Assembly (NCBI RefSeq): GCF_030407435.1
Contig: NZ_JASDDK010000001.1
Coordinates: forward strand, 186,001-250,000
Reading direction: 5' to 3'
DNA: 64,000 bases
Source of the DNA: Winogradskyella bathintestinalis
GTDB taxonomy: Bacteria > Bacteroidota > Bacteroidia > Flavobacteriales > Flavobacteriaceae
The notes under the pieces were generated by a model. That model made no database searches, was not told where the DNA came from, and was given only the letters and a program-made list of their open reading frames with translations. Shown piece by piece: positions 1 to 10,430 of this stretch. How positions within the stretch are numbered: the stretch's first letter is position 1; the number at the start of each line of letters is the position of its first letter. A program made the position numbers and the translations under genes.

Positions 1-1986
1 TTGCCATAATCTTAAATTATATAGGTAAACTAAATTGAAACTTTCTTGTTTCGTAATAGATTCCCCTATATACATATTATGTTCCACACCATCGGTTTTA
101 AAACGCTCAAAGAAATGAGGATACATCTTTTGGGCTGCTACTTGTTTTTCATCTAATAACGACGACATATTATTATTAATTAGTTTTACAGTATCGTCAT
201 AATGTTTTCTGTAAAAATAAATAACATCCAATTCGGTATCTACTTTATTAAAGTAATCTTCAATAGATTCTTTTAACGCATTTTGAGTTTCATAAATCAA
301 TTGAAATACCGGTTTAACTTCATCTTTTAGAAAAACCGTTATAGCATGTTCACTATCGACTTTAAAATTCTCCTTTAAATCTAATCTGAATTCGGAAATC
401 TCGTATTTTATTTGTTCAAAAATTGGAAGCTCTTTTTCTTTAATCGCAGAACTTAATATTTTTTCCGCATAACCCAATTGCAACAATAAATCTTTTTGTG
501 TTGCTGCATTTCTCGCATCAGAAGACCCTTTAACATCCATCTGTCCGTATAACGGATAAACTTCGTCAAACGCTATCTTATTAAACGTTGGGGTTTCATT
601 ACTATTACGCTTTTCGTTAATATAATTCCTTGCTTCTTCAACAAATTTCCAATGTACACTTGCATGAATTGCTGTACATTCTTTTTGAATGATTGCTTCT
701 ATTAAATTTTCTTCTTCATTTTTAGAACGTTCTACCGCCGAAACAATAAAAGGCATTACATCTACTAATTTATTCGCATTTATACTGTTTAAAACTTTTG
801 GTTTTTCAGATACTATTTCGAGTATCCCCATTAATCCTTCCTCATTAGCAATTGGTGCAATAATCGCACTTCCTAATCCTTGTTGATGTAAAACTTGAAT
901 GTGAGGAGCATTCCTCTCTGGGTGTTCGAATTCCCTTCTGATATCGGATATAGAGAAATACTTTTTTTCTTTAAGTAATCTATCATAAGACCATTCGCAT
1001 AAAACATCAGAGCATTGCGAAGTTTCTAAATCATTCAACAAATAGCTTTTCATCCCTGCACCATAAACCCGTTGAAAAGTATCCTCGCTTTTATTATATA
1101 TTGAAAACCCAACTTGAATATCTTTTAACCCGAGAAGTGATTGAAATATACTATGGAAGTTTTTCATAAAACTTTCATCTTTTCGTTTTTCCTCTCCGAT
1201 TAAGCTCGACTTAATATTTGAAATCGATTGATCGTCCGTAATGTCAAATATATTAGAAATTACAAATCCTTTAAATAAATAACTATTTGGAGGAAATTTG
1301 GCTTTCCATAATTCTATATTTTCAAAATTATCTATTAATTCGTTGTAATCTTCTTCTGTAATTTTAGGGGCGTGTTCCTTTGGAATCACCTCAGTAAAAT
1401 CAGCATTATATAACATTTTGTAATAACGAATTATACCATTGGCATCTGGTATTTCGTAAAAAAAAGGCCGCTTAAAATTAAGGCTATAACCGTAGCAGAT
1501 GTTTAAAATTATGGCACAAGCAAAAATATACTTATCATCCGTAGGCATATTTTTTATTTGTAAATCATAATTGTCACCTGCAGTTTTTAAAACAGATTTA
1601 AACCGTTCAGACGAGTTAAACGTAAAATTATGAAATGGGATTGACGCCGTTTTTATTTCATTATTAGTCAACAACGGACTGAAAGTATCTTGAAGAATAC
1701 CTTCAATTTCGCTTTCGTAAGTTTTAAGAAGTTCGAAATCACTAAAGCCATCTCTCAAAATCGGATTGTCTTCAGCAATTTTTAAAACACGACGCGCATT
1801 AGCTGAAATAAAATCATTATCAGCAGCAATTAAATCGTCATATTGATTTAAGAGTTTATTGAAACTTATTTTAATTTCAAAAGGTGATTCTATGTAGTCG
1901 TTTATATCCAAAGAAAAAGGTTTTATATGATGATGCGAAGATACGAATAATAAGATAGTCGCTCCTAGCAACATTATCTTACACAT
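1..1986 (-). CDS. GAF-domain protein, partial (runs off left edge)
   Basis: About 660 N-terminal residues are visible; the reading frame stays open to base 1, so the C-terminus lies outside the window. The frame begins at ATG 1986 or ATG 1974, both after an in-frame stop; neither has a clear ribosome site. Around residues 310-400 there is a GAF-like stretch including GSAIIAPIANEEGLMGILEI, the usual GAF core. The N-terminal 300 residues are mostly helical with no motif I recognise, and the region after the GAF domain also looks helical. No signal peptide, kinase or cyclase motif is seen. It starts 43 bp after the GH97 stop codon in the same direction, so read-through from the glucan operon is possible. 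The ligand and function are unknown; GAF domain confidence is good, overall role low. Confidence 0.7.
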   Translation of the reverse strand, partial: MCKIMLLGATILLFVSSHHHIKPFSLDINDYIESPFEIKISFNKLLNQYDDLIAADNDFISANARRVLKIAEDNPILRDGFSDFELLKTYESEIEGILQDTFSPLLTNNEIKTASIPFHNFTFNSSERFKSVLKTAGDNYDLQIKNMPTDDKYIFACAIILNICYGYSLNFKRPFFYEIPDANGIIRYYKMLYNADFTEVIPKEHAPKITEEDYNELIDNFENIELWKAKFPPNSYLFKGFVISNIFDITDDQSISNIKSSLIGEEKRKDESFMKNFHSIFQSLLGLKDIQVGFSIYNKSEDTFQRVYGAGMKSYLLNDLETSQCSDVLCEWSYDRLLKEKKYFSISDIRREFEHPERNAPHIQVLHQQGLGSAIIAPIANEEGLMGILEIVSEKPKVLNSINANKLVDVMPFIVSAVERSKNEEENLIEAIIQKECTAIHASVHWKFVEEARNYINEKRNSNETPTFNKIAFDEVYPLYGQMDVKGSSDARNAATQKDLLLQLGYAEKILSSAIKEKELPIFEQIKYEISEFRLDLKENFKVDSEHAITVFLKDEVKPVFQLIYETQNALKESIEDYFNKVDTELDVIYFYRKHYDDTVKLINNNMSSLLDEKQVAAQKMYPHFFERFKTDGVEHNMYIGESITKQESFNLVYLYNLRLWQ

Positions 1987-2029
1987 CACCTTGTTATACC
2001 ATTAGTAGTTAGACTTTTGTCAACCCTAA

Positions 2030-4150
2030 TTATTTCTTTTTCAAACTAATTGCAAACCCTCCACCTTCAGCTAACTCTATTTTTAAATTCGAACCTTTAT
2101 CAATCTCTACTGTTTCAATAGTAATATCCAAAGGATTATCGTTCCAATGCGCATTTTCACCGTCTTTATAAATCTTAGCTTCATAAATTTCTCGGTCTTC
2201 TAAAAATTCGAAATTCACATCTAAAATTCTAGAATTTTCATCGGTGATGCCTCCAACAAACCAATCTCCTGTTTCACGTTCTTTTCTTGCTATAGTCACA
2301 TAATCTCCAACTTCACCATTTAAAACTTTAGTGGTTTCCCAATCTACACCAACATCTTTAATAAATTGTAATGGCTCCGGATTGGCTTCGTAATGTTCCA
2401 CCAAATCAGCGGCCATTTGCACAGGACTATAAATGACCACATATAATGCCAACTGCTGAGCAATCGTTGTATTCACTTGATTATCCGTTTTATATTCATC
2501 AAATTTAATATTGAAAATACCTGGCGTAAAATCTATTGGTCCAGATAACATCCTCGTAAATGCTACGATTGGTAAATGCTCTGGAGGATTACCACCATCG
2601 GTAGCCCACGCATTAAATTCTTGTCCTCTTAAGCCTTCACGAGAAATTGTATTTGGATATGTTCGTCTTAATCCTGTAGCTTTTATTGGCTCGTGAGCAT
2701 TAATTGCCACTTCGTACTTAGCTGCTTTTTCTACCGTATTATTATAATGGTTCACCATATACTGCCCATGATGGTATTCTCCTTTTGGAAGAATCTTTCC
2801 TACGTAGCCTGTTTTCACCGTATGCATACCGTATTTCTGCATTAATGCAAAGGCTGTATCTTGTTGTTTAGTATACGTTTCTGTTGCTGCAGACGTTTCA
2901 TGATGCATAATAATATCAACACCTTTTTCTTTTCCGTAACGGACTACTTCATCAATATCATAATCTGGATAGGTGGTTACAAAATCAAACACACCTTCAC
3001 GGTCTTCAAAACCAATCCAATGTTCCCAACCGATATTCCAACCTTCCACCAAAACACCACCGATGTTGTTTTTAGCTGAAAAATCAATAAAATTCTTTAC
3101 GTTTTCTGTGGTTGCTCCATGAGTACCGTTTGATTGTCCACCATCAGTCCACGTACTCATATCTTGTGTCATTCCGTAATCCCAAGAGGATTTCCCTAAG
3201 TGCATTTCCCACCAAATCCCTGTATATTTCATTGGTTTAAACCAAGATACATCTCCAAGTTTATTCGGTTCGTTTAAATTTACAATTAAGTTAGATTCTA
3301 TTAAATCTGGTGCGTTATCTGTAATTTGAATCGTTCTCCAAGGTGTATGAAACGGCATGGTTCGTTTCACTTTGTAATCCGTGTTTTCTGAACCTACTAA
3401 ATTACTTTTTAGGTTCAAATTTTCAGTATCAACTTTCAACGTCATTCCTGAATAATCGACTAAAGCTGCTTCATGAAAACTTAAATGTGTACCATCGCTT
3501 CCAACCATAGTCACTGGTGTATTTACCGCATTTTCTGGAATATAAGTTTGGGCTAAATTTTTATGGTTAGCTAATTTCAAAGCATCAATTTCAGATAACT
3601 TTGTAGTGTTGTACAAATGTTCGTAAATATCCCAATCACCAGGAATCCAGAAGGTTTTGCAATCTTCTGTGAGGTTGAATTCGGTGTGTTCTTCTGTAAT
3701 AAAAATATCTCCTTTTAATTGGTCTTGTTCTGGGAATTCGTATCTAAACCCAATGCCGTCATCATAAGCTTTAAAAACAATATTTAACAAACGTTCTGGA
3801 CTCGTTTTTTCCTGAAGTTCAATCTTTAACTCGTTATAATTATTAACCACATCTAATTGTTCTCCCCAAGGCATTTGCCAAGTTTCATTAAAGGTTGAAG
3901 TGCTCGTGTTTTTAATGATGAAATTTTCATGAAAAGCTCGTATATCTTTAAATTCGAAACCTAAATACGAAGTATCAACCACGGTTTTATTATTGAATTT
4001 CACTAAATAATATGGACGACCTTCACTATTAATATTAAAATCTACATGCACTTTTTCATTAGGTGATTCGATTTTTGTGGTTTGCTTTTTCTCTGAATTG
4101 CATGAGAAAAATGCTATTGCCATTACTAATACTGATAGATAGATTTTCAT
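2030..4150 (-). CDS. GH97 alpha-glucosidase, lipoprotein (SusB-like)
   Basis: This 706-residue glycoside hydrolase of family 97 should release glucose from the non-reducing end of malto-oligosaccharides. A lipoprotein signal ends at FFSC; the residues after Cys (NSEKKQ) lack the acidic run of the Bacteroidota surface-export signal, so a periplasmic site is likely. Length matches SusB of Bacteroides (about 738). The (beta/alpha)8 core carries VLVEGWNIGWE, IIMHHETS, INAHEPIKATG and EGLRGQEFNAW, the conserved Glu-rich motifs of the calcium-dependent inverting GH97 group. The Glu in HHET, where retaining alpha-galactosidase members have an Asp nucleophile, favours alpha-glucosidase. It is the last sugar gene of the minus-strand glucan operon. 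Confidence 0.93.
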   Translation of the reverse strand: MKIYLSVLVMAIAFFSCNSEKKQTTKIESPNEKVHVDFNINSEGRPYYLVKFNNKTVVDTSYLGFEFKDIRAFHENFIIKNTSTSTFNETWQMPWGEQLDVVNNYNELKIELQEKTSPERLLNIVFKAYDDGIGFRYEFPEQDQLKGDIFITEEHTEFNLTEDCKTFWIPGDWDIYEHLYNTTKLSEIDALKLANHKNLAQTYIPENAVNTPVTMVGSDGTHLSFHEAALVDYSGMTLKVDTENLNLKSNLVGSENTDYKVKRTMPFHTPWRTIQITDNAPDLIESNLIVNLNEPNKLGDVSWFKPMKYTGIWWEMHLGKSSWDYGMTQDMSTWTDGGQSNGTHGATTENVKNFIDFSAKNNIGGVLVEGWNIGWEHWIGFEDREGVFDFVTTYPDYDIDEVVRYGKEKGVDIIMHHETSAATETYTKQQDTAFALMQKYGMHTVKTGYVGKILPKGEYHHGQYMVNHYNNTVEKAAKYEVAINAHEPIKATGLRRTYPNTISREGLRGQEFNAWATDGGNPPEHLPIVAFTRMLSGPIDFTPGIFNIKFDEYKTDNQVNTTIAQQLALYVVIYSPVQMAADLVEHYEANPEPLQFIKDVGVDWETTKVLNGEVGDYVTIARKERETGDWFVGGITDENSRILDVNFEFLEDREIYEAKIYKDGENAHWNDNPLDITIETVEIDKGSNLKIELAEGGGFAISLKKK

Positions 4151-4164
4151 AAATTATATTTTAA

Positions 4165-4177
4165 GACCTGTTAGGTC
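4165..4177. repeat. Short intergenic palindrome (GACCT-GTT-AGGTC)
   Basis: A 5-bp-arm palindrome in the 41-bp gap between the GH13 and GH97 genes. It is the shortest member of a family of GACCTGC-AGGT palindromes found in four gaps of this operon (see 5890-5941, 6028-6052, 10478-10510 and 12568-12600). Confidence 0.5.
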
Positions 4178-4191
4178 AGTTCTTGATGTAT

Positions 4192-5868
4192 TTATTTCTT
4201 CTCTAATAATACTACTTCAAATTCTGAAGTTATAATTACCGAATTGTTTTCAACCTTTGAAGTGATTCCTGAATAGGCATCGTATAAAACATCGCCATTT
4301 TCAAAAACCTTAGAGACATCAATGACTTTCTCTCCTTTTTCCAATTCTAAACCAACAACCACCAAATCTTTGAAATTTTCTTTTTGATAACTTCTATAGA
4401 AATAGTACGGTTGCTCAGTAATCATTTGGTGCACACCCGCACCAATGGCCGGATGCTTAGCTCTAAAGCTACCTAGTTTTTGCCAATGCGTTAAAACCTG
4501 CTTTATGTGATCTCTTTTAGCAATGGAGTCCCAATTCATGAATGAGCGTAGCTTGGCATCGCCATTTACGTTTGGAATGGCTAACGAACGTGACGATTCA
4601 TCACCATAATACACTTGAGATGTTCCTGGTGATAACAATAATTTATTAGCAGTTTCAAATGGTTTTTTTCTTTGAGCGTCAAAAGGTTGACCATCATCAT
4701 GCGAACTTAGATAATTCACGGTTCCGAATCCTTTCAATTCATCATGTAGAATAGCATCGTAATGCGTAAATAAGTCTTCATAACTTTTGTCTTTTGAATT
4801 GTATTTGAACTCAAAATTGATCAAACTTTGGAAACTTGGCGGATCAAAATAATTAACCTTTCTGTCTCCGAAATCAAACTCCTGACCTGTACTTACTCCA
4901 TAATTGTAAACTTCACCAAGCAGATAGAAATTGTTATCATCTAAAACTAGTTCAGGATTATTCTTTTTGAATTCTGCAAAAGCATAATCACACTCAACTT
5001 TAAACTCTACCCAAACATTTTCTTCTGTATGTTTTACAGTATCCACGCGATAACCATCAACACCAAATTCTGTGATGTAATCCGTAAGCCATTTCATAAT
5101 GTAAAAACGAGGTGCTCTAGGATGACCTGTACGTTTGAAAAATTCGTCGAGCTCTTTAACTTCTGTTTCGTAACGTCCTTCTGCTTTCCATTTTTCTACC
5201 AATTGTGGAGGTAAGTCAACATCGTCATTACTTTCTGTTCTAATGTCTGGAAGATTAGCCACTAAGGTGCAACTTACGGTGTTTTCATAATTATCATAAG
5301 AACATTGTTTATCTGTTCTTACCCATTCTTCTGGCCAAACAGGATCTTTTTCTGTTACTGGTCCTGTATGGTTAATAACCGCATCCAACACAATTCTAAT
5401 ACCTTTGGCGTGGGCTTCTTTTACCAGCTCGTGTAAATCTTCTTTGGTTCCAAAATTTGGGTCAATGTTAGTCCAGTCTTTGGTCCAATAGCCATGAAAA
5501 CCATAGCTTAAACCTGTACCTTCATCGGTTCCTCCATGAATTTGCTCTACAATTGGGGTCATCCAAATAGCATTAATTCCTAAATCTGTAAAATACCCTT
5601 CTTTTACTTTTTGGGTGATGCCTTTTATATCACCACCTTGAAACCCTCTTAATTTTCCAGGTTCTTTTGTTCGATTATAATTAACGTCATTTTCAGATTT
5701 GCCACTGTTGAATCTATCTGTTAGTAAAAAGTAGAGATTTGCACCTTCCCATATAAAAGGTGTTTCTATAGGCTGCGCTGTTTCTACAGCAGCAATTTTG
5801 TTTTCCGTGTCCTTATTTTTGCAGCTCAAAATGATTAGGATTAGGGTTAATAAAATTAGTTTTTTCAT
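4192..5868 (-). CDS. GH13 alpha-amylase-family lipoprotein
   Basis: A 558-residue GH13 enzyme with a lipoprotein signal ending at ILSC (Cys16). The four GH13 regions are present: region I DAVINH (about 162-167), region II GYRVDTVKH with nucleophile Asp276, region III LLGEVYN with acid/base Glu319, region IV SSHDD with His390-Asp391. It should hydrolyse alpha-1,4 bonds of maltodextrins by retention. There is no N-terminal carbohydrate-binding domain, and the C-terminal all-beta domain is short, so this is a compact amylase or maltogenic enzyme rather than a SusG-type surface amylase. It lies between two other glucan hydrolases in the same operon. Exact product profile cannot be told from sequence. 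Confidence 0.92.
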   Translation of the reverse strand: MKKLILLTLILIILSCKNKDTENKIAAVETAQPIETPFIWEGANLYFLLTDRFNSGKSENDVNYNRTKEPGKLRGFQGGDIKGITQKVKEGYFTDLGINAIWMTPIVEQIHGGTDEGTGLSYGFHGYWTKDWTNIDPNFGTKEDLHELVKEAHAKGIRIVLDAVINHTGPVTEKDPVWPEEWVRTDKQCSYDNYENTVSCTLVANLPDIRTESNDDVDLPPQLVEKWKAEGRYETEVKELDEFFKRTGHPRAPRFYIMKWLTDYITEFGVDGYRVDTVKHTEENVWVEFKVECDYAFAEFKKNNPELVLDDNNFYLLGEVYNYGVSTGQEFDFGDRKVNYFDPPSFQSLINFEFKYNSKDKSYEDLFTHYDAILHDELKGFGTVNYLSSHDDGQPFDAQRKKPFETANKLLLSPGTSQVYYGDESSRSLAIPNVNGDAKLRSFMNWDSIAKRDHIKQVLTHWQKLGSFRAKHPAIGAGVHQMITEQPYYFYRSYQKENFKDLVVVGLELEKGEKVIDVSKVFENGDVLYDAYSGITSKVENNSVIITSEFEVVLLEKK

Positions 5869-5889
5869 GATTGAATTTAGTTATAAAAT

Positions 5890-5941
5890 CTACAAGGTTT
5901 TTGAAATCTTGCAGGTTATATAGGTTTAAAAAACCTGCTAG
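5890..5941. repeat. Intergenic palindromic repeat (ACAAGGTTT...AGGTTT/AAACCT)
   Basis: Two nested imperfect inverted repeats, AAGGTTTTTGAAATCTTGCA and TAGGTTTAAAAAACCTGCTA, in the 199-bp gap between two GH13 genes. They share the AGGTTT/AAACCTGC core with elements at 6028, 10478 and 12568. Possible roles are transcript stabilisation or attenuation between operon genes. Confidence 0.6.
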
Positions 5942-6027
5942 AAATTTATTTAATTTTCTTCTCGATACAAATTTGTTCATGCTTCACAAATTCACTCGAA
6001 GTGACAGTTATTAATTATTTTTAATAT

Positions 6028-6052
6028 CTGTCCGGTTTTAGAAACCTGACAG
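6028..6052. repeat. Intergenic palindrome CTGTC-GGTTT / AAACC-GACAG
   Basis: A 25-bp inverted repeat with 11-base arms, one mismatch and a 3-base loop, 15 bp before the stop codon of the 628-residue GH13 gene on the plus-strand coordinate, that is downstream of it in transcription. Member of the same repeat family as 10478 and 12568. Confidence 0.6.
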
Positions 6053-6067
6053 GTCTGTTGCGATTAA

Positions 6068-7954
6068 CTATTTTTCTTTAATTTTTAAAATAAACGACTC
6101 TAAGGGTTGGATATCAATTCTCACTTCAGCATTACCATTTTCAACTTTTAACGTCGAAGTGTACTTATTGTACAGCTGGTCTTTTACGGTGTATTCGCCA
6201 TCTTCTAGTTTTAATTTTTCTACCAAATCTTCTGACAGTTGCAACTCAAATCCATAGGTATTATCGGCATTGAAATTTGCAATAATTATCAGTTTTTCAT
6301 CGTCGCTCCAACGTGCAAAAGACAATACCTTATCATTATACCATTCTGTATGCTCTTGATTATACCTTTGTAAATCTTGATAATCACCCATTAAAGCAGA
6401 ACTATTAATCGTGAAATTCAATAAACGTTTATAAAAATCACGAAGGTCTTTTTCTGCTTCCGTGGATTGACCACCGTCAAACTTTTTATCGTTTACCCAA
6501 CGCACTTGACTTGGCACTGAACCATAATCGAAAATAGACGTCCGCGTTGGATCTCCAAATCCTAAATCTTCTGCTCCTGGTTCTCCGAATTCTTGTCCGA
6601 AATAAATCATGGTTGGTGCTGTTGATGATGTTGCCGAAACCACCATAGCAGGTTTTCCTTTTTCTGCGCTTCCTGCAAAATCTGGACTTGCAATACGCTG
6701 TTCATCATGGTTCTCTAAAAAGTGAAGCATGTGATGCTCAATATCACTTAAATCAGCTAAAATTGGTGGAATGTTGTCTGTACTTCCGTGACCTTGCATG
6801 ACGTGTTTTAAGGTGTCATATAACTGTACTTTGTCATACAGATAGTCCATTTTTCCTCTTTTGATATAATCTCTATATAAACTTGGATTGTAAACCTCAG
6901 CTAATAAAAAGGCATCAGGATTTTCCATTTTCACATGCGAATTCATATAACTCCAAAATTCTACTGGCACCATTTCTGCCATATCATAGCGAAAACCATC
7001 GACTCCTTTTGCTGTCCAATACAAGGCAATATCTTTAAATTTTATCCAAGAACTTGGAACCGTTTTGTCTTTCCAAAACTCAAAATGTTTCTTATAATCT
7101 TCGTTCTCAAAACCGTTTGGCAATTCATCAAAATCTTTTCTGCCCTCTGGCGAAACCCCATAGTTTACCTTAACGGTTTCGTACCAATCATTCATATCGG
7201 GTTGCGATGCTCTTGAACCATTTCCTGTCCATTTTGCTGGAATTTCTTCAAACTTACTATCCGCCATTGGGTGCTGTTCTCCTCCTAAAGGCTGATAACC
7301 ATGTTTCCATTCCGGAACTACAAAAGCCTCTCCTGGATTGTAATAGAAATTATTATTAACGTCGTAGGTTTTTGTTTTATCATCTTCTGCTCCAAAATCT
7401 GATGTGCCTTCAGGATTCGTTAAACTTTGATAATTTCGAGCCACGTGATTGGGCACTATATCGATAATCACTTTTAATCCGGCTTTATGTGAACGTTCAA
7501 TTAAAGCTTCAAATTCTTCTAATCGATTCTCGACATTTACGGCTAAATCTGGATTTACGTTATAATAATCCTTAACCGCGTATGGTGAACCAGCACGACC
7601 TTTTACGATGTCTGGATCATCGTTTGAAATCCCAAATTCGGTATAATCTGTAATGACATCGTGATGTGGCACTCCTGTGTACCAAATATGCGTCACACCT
7701 AAATCCTTGATTTCATTCAGCGCTTTATTTGTAAAGTCATTGAACTTACCAACACCATTTTCTTCAAGTGTTCCCCAAGATTTGTTGGTGGTATTTGTGT
7801 TTCCGAACAAACGTGTAAACACCTGATAAACAACTTCCTTTTTCTTCATTTCTGATTTAATTTCTTTTGATTTAGGTAGTTCTTTAACTTCGTTTTTACA
7901 ACTCACAAACACTGTAAAAACTAAAGCAATTAAGATAAGATTTTTTATGTGCAT
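6068..7954 (-). CDS. GH13 alpha-amylase-family lipoprotein, 628 aa
   Basis: A second GH13 lipoprotein, signal ending at FVSC (Cys19). Region I IIDIVPNH (about 163-170), region II GFRYDMAEM with nucleophile Asp324, region III LLAEVYN with acid/base Glu353, region IV LENHDEQR with His416-Asp417. The start of the catalytic domain, KKEVVYQVFTRLFGN, is typical of a Bacteroidota-specific GH13 group annotated only as alpha-amylase family. A long insert between beta-strand 3 and region II (about 175-300) distinguishes it from its 558-residue neighbour. Only 4 bp separate it from the GH31 gene, so the two are translated from one message. Substrate is inferred from context as maltodextrin. Confidence 0.92.
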   Translation of the reverse strand: MHIKNLILIALVFTVFVSCKNEVKELPKSKEIKSEMKKKEVVYQVFTRLFGNTNTTNKSWGTLEENGVGKFNDFTNKALNEIKDLGVTHIWYTGVPHHDVITDYTEFGISNDDPDIVKGRAGSPYAVKDYYNVNPDLAVNVENRLEEFEALIERSHKAGLKVIIDIVPNHVARNYQSLTNPEGTSDFGAEDDKTKTYDVNNNFYYNPGEAFVVPEWKHGYQPLGGEQHPMADSKFEEIPAKWTGNGSRASQPDMNDWYETVKVNYGVSPEGRKDFDELPNGFENEDYKKHFEFWKDKTVPSSWIKFKDIALYWTAKGVDGFRYDMAEMVPVEFWSYMNSHVKMENPDAFLLAEVYNPSLYRDYIKRGKMDYLYDKVQLYDTLKHVMQGHGSTDNIPPILADLSDIEHHMLHFLENHDEQRIASPDFAGSAEKGKPAMVVSATSSTAPTMIYFGQEFGEPGAEDLGFGDPTRTSIFDYGSVPSQVRWVNDKKFDGGQSTEAEKDLRDFYKRLLNFTINSSALMGDYQDLQRYNQEHTEWYNDKVLSFARWSDDEKLIIIANFNADNTYGFELQLSEDLVEKLKLEDGEYTVKDQLYNKYTSTLKVENGNAEVRIDIQPLESFILKIKEK

Positions 7955-7958
7955 TGAA

Positions 7959-10400
7959 TTATTTTTTTAGTTTGATTTTTATTTCTTTTTCAGTTGAAGC
8001 TTTCCATGTTATAGGAATTTTTAAAGTTTTGGTTTCTGAGTTCCATTTTACTTCAACTTTTTTACCGTCTACTTTAATATATTTAGGTGTATTCTGAATG
8101 TTATGGATTATTAATTCGATTGATTTGTCTGGTAAAGTAAATCTTGAACCGACTTTTGGGTCTAACTCAAATTTTAAATTAGAGCCTTTATATTCAGCTT
8201 CAAACTCCATTAATTCATAATTTCCATTCTGAATAGTGTTTATGCTGTTTCCATTATCATTATAAAATTCACTCATATTCTCAGTTGAACTTTTATCAAA
8301 ATAATAATGTAAATCAAAATTGTCACTATCATAATCTGATGTCGTTTGCATCGATTTAGACATCGAAATAAAAGCACCTGCTCTCACATACGTCGGAATT
8401 GAATTTTCTTTTAGCTGAACCGTTTTAGTTTGTCCACCTTCAATTTTCTCATTGGTATAAAAATCGAACCACACATTATCCTTTGGAAAATAAACCTCTT
8501 GTTCTGTTTTACTTGCTTCCAAAACTGGTGACACCAAAATATCATTTCCCCATAAATAGGTTTTTGAATACGTAAACAATTCAGGATTATCAGATTCCTC
8601 AAAAAACAATGGTCGCATTAAGGGCTTACCGAATTGGTTATTTTCATAAACCAAATTGTAATTATAGGGCAATAATTTGTAGCGTAACTCAATGGCTTCT
8701 TTAGCTAACGCTTTCGCTTTTTCGCTTCTAAAAACTGGTTCACTTGGTACATCTTCTTGCGCGTGAGGTCTAAATATAGGGTTAAAAACACCGTATTGTA
8801 ACCAACGTACATACAACTCATCATCGAGATTATCTCCTGCGAATCCTCCTAAATCAGAATGCATATATGCCAAACCTTGCATGCCCATTTGTAGGGCAAT
8901 TTCAGGTTGACTTTGTAAGCCTCCCCAAGTTCTGTTAACATCTCCAGACCACGGAATCATGCCGTAACGTTGCGAACCAGAATAACCTGCTCGCATTAAA
9001 ATGAAGGGTCTTGTATTTGGAAAATCGCGCTCATAACCTTCATAGACTAATCTTGCCCAATCGTGACCGTAAGTATTATGGACTTCATTGGCCGAACCTG
9101 TGTGATGCTGTACCCAATTTGGATGAACTTCCGGCTCTCCTAAATCGCCCCAAAATCCTGCAACACCTTTATTTGCTAATCCTTTGTAGATGTCCCAAAA
9201 CCATTTTTCACCTTCTGGTTTGTAAATATCAATGAGTCCGGTGTTGCCAAAATAGAAATCGTATTTGGCTGGATTTCCAATAGAGTCCTTAGCTAATACG
9301 TCTTTTTCTACAGCTTCATCCCATTTTTTAGACGTTGTTAAAACAAAAGGTTCGGTAATAGTGATGGTTTTTACACCTTTAGTATTGAGACGTTCTACCA
9401 TGCCTTCAAAATCTGGAAAGGAATCTCTAAAGACTTCCAAATTTCCCATGGTGCCTTTTAGGTCTTTTCCGAACCAATATAAATCGAGAATAATCGCATC
9501 AACTGGGATGTCTTCGTCTTTAAATTTATCGATGGTCATTTCGACTTCTTCCTGAGAATGATACCCAAAACGACTTGAAAAATTACCCAAAGCCCAACGC
9601 GGTAACATCGGTTGTTTTCCTGTTAAATCGGTGTAATTATCCATCATATCCATCCAAGATTCCCCTACAATGACTTGATAGGTTTTTCTTCCTGAAATGG
9701 TTTCGTATGTTAAGGTATTATCTTCTTTACTGTCTAAGTCCAAGTAGCCGATTGGTGCATTATCAAAGTGAATCATGTACTGTTTTGATGATAATACTAT
9801 TGGCATCGTGTAATTCATTAATTCACTATGCGTTTCGTAACCGTAATGAGCTCTGTTGTACAATGGCAAACGGTTTCCTCTTCGATTCATACCCAAAGCT
9901 CTGGCTCCTCCTCCATAAAGTATTTCATCTTTAGTGAGATTGAATTCTATTTTTACGGTGGAATCAGCTACAATGTTGCCTTTTACCATTTCCATAGGTT
10001 GGTGTTCACTTTTGTAATAGCCTCGTTTTTCGGATGTGATGAGTTGGTCTTTGTAGTAGTAGGCTATTTGGAATGGGCTTTTGGTGATTGTGATAGATAG
10101 CCCAGCTTTAGTCGTTAATACAATATCTTTCCCGTGTTCTGAAATTTCAAAATTTTCTATATGAGGTTTAGAAATAACGGTGTGTGATTCTGGCTTTAAA
10201 AACTCGCCATTAGGCACAAATGTAGTTTCGACAATATGAGAAGAAAATGGTTTAACTAAGTAATAACCATCATTCACTTTGATTGAAACCTGTGCCCCAT
10301 CATGAATATTTTCAGCTTCAATAAACTGTCGCTCTACATTTTGAGCCGTTATTGAAACCGTGAATAATAGACTTATGATTAAGAAAATATTTTTTTTCAT
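7959..10400 (-). CDS. GH31 alpha-glucosidase
   Basis: An 813-residue GH31 enzyme with a signal peptide ending ITAQ and no lipobox, so it is soluble in the periplasm or secreted. The N-terminal galactose-mutarotase-like domain spans about 30-240, then the (beta/alpha)8 barrel. The nucleophile is Asp419 in FWGDLGEP and the acid/base is Asp487 in WSGDVNR, both exactly placed for GH31. It cuts glucose from alpha-1,4 or alpha-1,6 ends, complementing GH97 and the GH13 enzymes. The family also includes alpha-xylosidases and transferases, but all neighbours act on alpha-glucan. A C-terminal beta domain with no sorting tail ends at KIKLKK. Confidence 0.92.
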   Translation of the reverse strand: MKKNIFLIISLLFTVSITAQNVERQFIEAENIHDGAQVSIKVNDGYYLVKPFSSHIVETTFVPNGEFLKPESHTVISKPHIENFEISEHGKDIVLTTKAGLSITITKSPFQIAYYYKDQLITSEKRGYYKSEHQPMEMVKGNIVADSTVKIEFNLTKDEILYGGGARALGMNRRGNRLPLYNRAHYGYETHSELMNYTMPIVLSSKQYMIHFDNAPIGYLDLDSKEDNTLTYETISGRKTYQVIVGESWMDMMDNYTDLTGKQPMLPRWALGNFSSRFGYHSQEEVEMTIDKFKDEDIPVDAIILDLYWFGKDLKGTMGNLEVFRDSFPDFEGMVERLNTKGVKTITITEPFVLTTSKKWDEAVEKDVLAKDSIGNPAKYDFYFGNTGLIDIYKPEGEKWFWDIYKGLANKGVAGFWGDLGEPEVHPNWVQHHTGSANEVHNTYGHDWARLVYEGYERDFPNTRPFILMRAGYSGSQRYGMIPWSGDVNRTWGGLQSQPEIALQMGMQGLAYMHSDLGGFAGDNLDDELYVRWLQYGVFNPIFRPHAQEDVPSEPVFRSEKAKALAKEAIELRYKLLPYNYNLVYENNQFGKPLMRPLFFEESDNPELFTYSKTYLWGNDILVSPVLEASKTEQEVYFPKDNVWFDFYTNEKIEGGQTKTVQLKENSIPTYVRAGAFISMSKSMQTTSDYDSDNFDLHYYFDKSSTENMSEFYNDNGNSINTIQNGNYELMEFEAEYKGSNLKFELDPKVGSRFTLPDKSIELIIHNIQNTPKYIKVDGKKVEVKWNSETKTLKIPITWKASTEKEIKIKLKK

Positions 10401-10430
10401 ATTTAGTTTTTATACCTACAAGGTTTTTGA